This document shows, piece after piece, positions 58,806 through 64,000 of a DNA stretch of 64,000 nt (its first letter is position 1; every line of letters begins with the position of its first letter). The notes below the pieces were generated by a model that had not been told where the DNA came from, searched no databases, and saw only the letters and a program-made list of their open reading frames with translations. The stretch is from Strongylocentrotus purpuratus (Eukaryota > Echinodermata > Echinoidea > Camarodonta > Strongylocentrotidae). The position numbers were made by a program, and so were the translations under genes. The stretch lies in assembly GCF_000002235.5 (NCBI RefSeq), contig NW_022145544.1, positions 1,032,501 to 1,096,500 of the forward strand. The letters run 5' to 3'.

Positions 58806-61790
58806 GTTAACGTGAGGATAGATGCAATATTTGGCGCGTTTTGTAGGGGACAAGGAAAAAAAGCGCGCTTCTCTCTCTGGAGTAGGGCAAGAAAACATGA
58901 GTGTTGTATTTTTGGCTCACTTTCAATTATTAGTGACGCCAAATGCTTCATACAGAGTATATGTGAGTGAGGTTGCCAGTCATGTATCAGGAGGCTTCGA
59001 TACTGAATTTTGTATTTGGCCTTCTCTTTCAAATTTCGAAATAATGATTACTTTTCCTTCAAAGCGAGTCCGCGCTGTCAACATTTGTACGACACAAATC
59101 CATTTTAATTTTCATTTTACAATGTTGTTTCAGCTGAGAGAGGAACAACCTGGAATATTAATTGTCGGTTGATTGATTAATCACCTTACAAACAATATCT
59201 AGCATGTTTTCGCTATTAATTTGCAGAAATTAATGTTTCTCAAGAAACCGTATATTATGAATGTTGACGAGAAATACAGATCAGAGTATTAATTAAAACA
59301 ATTAGGAAAACATGAAGAAGAAGAAAATCCTTGAAAGCGGATTAATTAGTGGCGATTAGAACCCTCCAATAACACGCATTTTGTAAATGCCACTGACTTG
59401 AACGGGGTTTTTTTTTCCAGGAGCTGAGAAACGTGGAGTTGTGAAATCAATCAAAGATCAACGGGGCTATAGAGCAATGATCTCATCCAAGTTGAATGAA
59501 CTACGCTCAATTAAACCCCCCATGTAAGCCCCTTCCAAACGTTGTTTTCATTAAATGTTCCTACTTTCTCTCTGCTCTCAAACTTAATCCTCTATTTCAT
59601 CAATACCTCGATTTTCTATTTTCGCTCTCCTCAGCGGTCTCCTCCACCCTTCTCTCTCTGTCTCTGTCTCTGTTTCTCTCTTATTATTATTTTTTTTCCT
59701 CCTCACAAGTCACATCCACTTTGAAACATTTTTCTCGTTGCTATGAAATCTCCTGTCTTTTTCGGTATTTTTGTATATAATCCAACCCGTAAATTCTTTT
59801 TATTATAATGATTAAGATTCAGTAGGGTTACATTCCATTTTATTTCCGACCTTGATATTGTTTTTTTTTTTTTCTTCATCGCCAATAATTTATACTACGT
59901 TAGTCTATTTTTAATTTTGGTGGAATATTCAAAACTTTTAGAAGGGAAGGGCGACAGCGGGAGAAGGGGAATGGGGAAAGGGTAGTTAAGCTGCGGTAGA
60001 GGAAATGGAGAGGGAATGGGGGAGGTACATGGGACATGGTGGAAATGGAAAAGAAAGATAGAAAGTGAGATGAGAGAGGGTAAAGAGGTAGGGGAGGTAA
60101 TTAGGGAATGTGATCTCTATGGAAACCAGTTAACAAACTGACGGAGACAGGATTATCTAAATCAATGCACAAGTGCTTTGTAAATATTTCAATACTCTGC
60201 AAAAAATGTCAAAGAAAAAAACTTTCATCATACCCAAACTTCAGCATGAACTGCATGGCTATTGATAAATTCATAAAGAATACAAGGATAGATGATTAAA
60301 GCATTCCTTAGAAAAATGAGGGCTGCCTGTGACACTACTTGCGCGACATCGTAGGAGACGGGATGCTCTGAAGGGTGAGAGGAAAGGAAATGAAATGGAA
60401 GATAAGGAGACAGTGAAAACGACTGAGAGAGCAATGCTGGAGACGTACGATCAATACATAATAGTCTGTTCATCTGCTTGATTAATTGGACACTGAAACA
60501 AAAATCGAGAAACGTTACGACTTAAGCAATTTCCGATAACGTCTGTCAAAAAAGACCTTTTTCCTATCTGACCCTGCATCTCTGACTCTTTCTATCTCTG
60601 TCTCTTTCTCTCTCATTCTCTCTCTCCCTCCTCACTCTTTGTCACGTTACGTTCACCTGAACTACATCCCTTTTCTTCATCTTTAATATTTACTCTTTAT
60701 TTCCCTGCTTATTACACAATGTAATCCCCCCCCCCCCCAGTAATATATTGCTTATTTTGCAGTATTTTCTCTCATATTTCTCACATAATCATGTACTCTT
60801 TGTATCAACATCTTCGAGAATAACCGAAGTTTCTTCAGAGACCTCCGCTTCGATTTCCTTCTCCTAAAATTATTCTTAATCATTGTCGTTCAAGAACTTG
60901 TTCGCCCGTCTCAACGCTTTGTCATAATCCCTTTCTTCCAATCTCATTTTCTTTTGGCCCCTTTTATTTTTCATATTTCTGATTGTTTTATTATTTTACA
61001 CTTTTCAATTTCAAGATTGAATCAGGTTGAATATGTTCACATTTACACCAGATTAAGCACACACACAAAAACAACCTACAAAGATAATTGCCCAAAAGGT
61101 TATAGCACTCGTAAACACCCTCACAATTATTAGGCATTTTTTGTCACCCAACCGTGGACGTCATTGCGAAATTGGTTATAGATACAAACCCAAAGATGGG
61201 ATGAAATTGCAAGGATAACCATATGCATTTTCGTAATAATGTTCATGTTGCAGTACACAGTTCACAGAAGGCAGGTGGTATGTGAAATAGGTTGCTATTA
61301 GCGGATCTCTATGTTCCCGACGGCAGACGACATTCGAGTGTTAACATCAACACCTTCTCACAATTGCTACTTTTAATGATACCATCTGAGCTAGACATTT
61401 CCCGCGCAAAAAGTCATGTTTAGGGAGGAGTAGATCACGATAGTTGGGTCATGTCATTTTGTTCTCGCGTTCAGAAATTGATAAGTGCTTGCAAGAAACA
61501 TGAAAATTATTTTATTAATTATGATATGATGTATTGTTATGAAACGGAAAGAAATTTACCGATAGTCACAATATGCGAATGTCGACAAAATGATAAATGT
61601 GATGAAATGATAGAGATTCAGATATTGTTTAAGGATGTCTATATTGATTGCACAGAATTACTCGACATAAATACATAAATAATAATTGATTAGAAATACA
61701 AATTTGCAAGACATTATGAGTTATTTTATAGGTGCGAGGAAACATTATTTCTGACAGTACATAAATTTGTCATTCCTTTCGAGTGACATA
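58806..61790. other. Intergenic, no gene seen
   Basis: Contains purine-rich stretch 59945-60100, a short CT tract at 60589-60635 and a C run at 60726-60739. No gene family recognised. Confidence 0.25.
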
Positions 61791-61798
61791 TTTCATCC

Positions 61799-61885
61799 CT
61801 ATTTTCACGAAGTGACGGTAGTGAATGAAAATCGCGTACAATTTGCGTGCGGATTTTCCTCACTACCGTCACTTCGTGAAAATAG
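61799..61885. other. 87 nt hairpin with perfect 26 bp outer stem
   Basis: Arms 61799-61824 and 61860-61885 are exact inverted complements (CTATTTTCACGAAGTGACGG and its complement form most of each). Inside, GAAAATC pairs with GATTTTC after a small bulge, leaving a short loop near 61840. It resembles either a very small MITE or an unusually perfect microRNA/siRNA precursor; a 67-codon frame through it is incidental. Confidence 0.8.
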
Positions 61886-62718
61886 CAATGGTGATTTTCA
61901 TGTTTTTTTTAATAAATTATTTACTGTACATCTTGAACCTGTCAGGCCAAAATCATCACTTCCCTTCTAAATGATACATTTGTATCACAGTCTTGTGGGC
62001 GTTCGGACTATTACTCCGTCTCGTTGAATCCTCTTTTATTGTCTATATACATCATGAAACGCCACGCTCAATTAAACTTGTTATAATTGAGAAGGAAAAC
62101 AAAAATTAATGTGCTTAGAAGGCTGAAAGCGTGTCTACCCTATAGATGTCATAAACAGATACATGAAGTAGCGACCACTGACCATCGTACGACTTTATTG
62201 CTTATTGTTTTATTAATGACACAGTGCAGACGACGCTGTCGCCTACAGTTGCAGATAATAAACAAATTGGCGCCAAATATAAATTTAAATTACAGCGAAG
62301 ATCATTTTTGTTGATGACCATTCATACGTCATCGTTATGCTCTGACACCTATCCATTGCTTCTGGATGGCATTTCTAAAATTCAATATCCTTGCTGTGGG
62401 GAGGATTATAAGGATGTATGGATATGATATGAGAATCATTAACTTATATCCTGAATATGAGATTCATCAGCTAGAGAATCAGAATCCGGATTTGGCTTGT
62501 TATGTTACTAGTAAGTTCTGAATTAATGTAATTTGACAGATTTATTCCTTCCGTTTCAACGAATGGCATTTCGATTACAAGATCAGCTTAAAATAAAAGC
62601 AATTTTTTAAAAGTTTTGGCACTTTGTTCTGCCATAGAATTCGAGTTTATCTTCAATCGCAGTTCTGTTTGTATCATATTTTTCGATAGATTTTTTTTCT
62701 TCTCTTATTTGAAATTAA

Positions 62719-63104
62719 AGAGAAGGTTGAGTTCTGGGAAGAGGTGAAAAATAATTTGTGAGCATTACTCATTCTTATTATGCAAGTGTGGAAGAACATC
62801 AGTTAAGACATGTTCCCCGAAAAGCATGGCTCTTCAAATGCCTTCATATTCTAAATATGCATGTAACATCGTAAAAATCGGGGGGCCGGCTTTTTACGCC
62901 ACGTGTTCGTGTAGTCCCATATACATCTTTCTGTGCAAGTGTTTTTAACTTTACCAAGACTTGGCCAAATTTCTTATCATTTTGATGATTCCAGGACCTT
63001 GCAATGTACACAAATTCTTATATGCTAGATGATCAACCTTTTCTGGTCGGTTCCACACCGTTTCTTTCATAATGCAATCGCATGACCAGAACTCAACTTC
63101 ATCT
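62719..63104 (-). mobile_element. TTAA-flanked MITE, same family as 33739-34125
   Basis: Flanked by TTAA at 62715-62718 and 63105-63108. Ends are AGAGAAGGTTGAGTTCTGGG and, from the right, AGATGAAGTTGAGTTCTGGT. The reverse complement aligns with the copy at 33739 over almost its full length (GATAAGAAATTTGGCC, CATGCTTTTCGGGGAACA). Confidence 0.88.
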
Positions 63105-63596
63105 TTAAATTCACATACATCTGGACACTCATCTCACTTTAGAAGAGTCTCAATAAAGATACTTGTGTCTTTTAAATAGGACTTTAATTAAGAATTGTGA
63201 CATAAATCATGTCTTGATCAGAATAAAAAAAAAAACGAATTAAAATTCCGTCAAACAATAAACACACATCGCAGTGAGATGTTAAAGTAGTATATTGATG
63301 AATGGCCATTTTTTAAACAAAAAAATGCTAAATTGTGAGCTAAGTATTTGATGATAATAATTATCTTCTAATCAGTAGCTTCAGACTGAAAAGAGTTTTA
63401 CTATTTTATTCAATAATTTTATTCTCGATGAATTTAGGCCTACATATCCTCTTTCAAGTAACTCGCTGCAAATATTATTATTTTAATTTTTAATATTACT
63501 TCTTTATTGCTACCAAAACTTGGGGTTGGATTTCAACATCGCACAACAATGTGTAATCTTTGTATTTGAAAATTATATTTATTCGTAGAGACACAT

Positions 63597-63713
63597 GTGC
63601 CCCGTCTTAAGAAGATTTATGATTGATCCAAGTCAAACGTAAGTCCTCCAATCAATCGCAGTTCGCAGTCTCCTATGTAAATAGCTGCGATTATCTTTAT
63701 AAAACGGGGCCCT
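63597..63713. mobile_element. Small MITE with GGCCCCGT-type ends
   Basis: Left end GTGCCCCGTCTTAAGAAGAT and right end (reverse) AGGGCCCCGTTTTATAAAGA form imperfect inverted repeats, with GATTGAT/ATCAATC inner motifs. Related in type to 37224-37370. Confidence 0.65.
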
Positions 63714-64000
63714 GCAGTGAAGAAAGTTAAATTGAGATTTTAAAAATAATAATCTATTACTAACGGACACTGTGTGTTGTTAAAACATTGTGACGCACAT
63801 CGCAACATTGTTTTATTTCGAACACCTTTATAATTGCTTTTCCCATATAGAGACTCGTTTTCATCTATGTCAATCTCAGTCAACTCTATGCCACCTTTGA
63901 CCTCTCCAAAGTGCAATGTACTTCTGGTTCTGTGACCGGTTTATTTGATCGTGTTTAAAGATGGATTATTACTTGAATAAGAATAGTCTATATCCGGTTC

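Overview
This is an AT-rich window from an animal nuclear genome, most likely a marine deuterostome and probably an echinoderm such as a sea urchin. The reasons are interrupted genes with GT-AG introns, one gene whose product aligns end to end with vertebrate dymeclin, tRNA-derived SINEs, 5'-truncated LINEs, many small inverted-repeat transposons and many CT/GA microsatellites. The organism is inferred; no ribosomal or mitochondrial marker is present.

The only confidently assigned gene is dymeclin (DYM), + strand, start codon 5757 to stop codon 19616. All 14 coding exons could be placed. They join in frame to 690 codons (689 residues plus stop), against 669 residues in human dymeclin as I recall it. 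All 13 introns have GT and AG ends and are 569 to 2119 bases long. The introns carry mobile elements: two TTAA-flanked MITEs, a 5'-truncated LINE and several SINEs, two of which end within about 40 bases of a splice acceptor. Intron 7 holds a second copy of the end of exon 7 with its splice donor. The stop codon lies inside the first unit of a 166-178 bp tandem array that runs into the 3' UTR.

Left flank (1-5540): a candidate signal-peptide first exon on the minus strand (1046-1149) whose gene would continue off the left edge; a block of G-run repeats and degraded transposons (1950-3380); a SINE (4432-4640); and a 158 bp inverted-repeat MITE (4914-5071) about 690 bases upstream of the DYM start.

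Right flank (about 23.5-64 kb): no recognisable gene family. It holds low-complexity tracts, MITEs, SINE and LINE tails, a 165 bp foldback, an 87 nt near-perfect hairpin, and three short segments that look protein-coding or exon-like (25.45-25.83 kb minus, 28.71-28.86 kb plus, 49.57-49.72 kb plus) and match nothing I recognise. I found no clear new multi-gene system. The most unusual structures are the tandem array across the DYM stop codon, the duplicated exon end in intron 7, the SINE/LINE shared tail and the two long hairpins.
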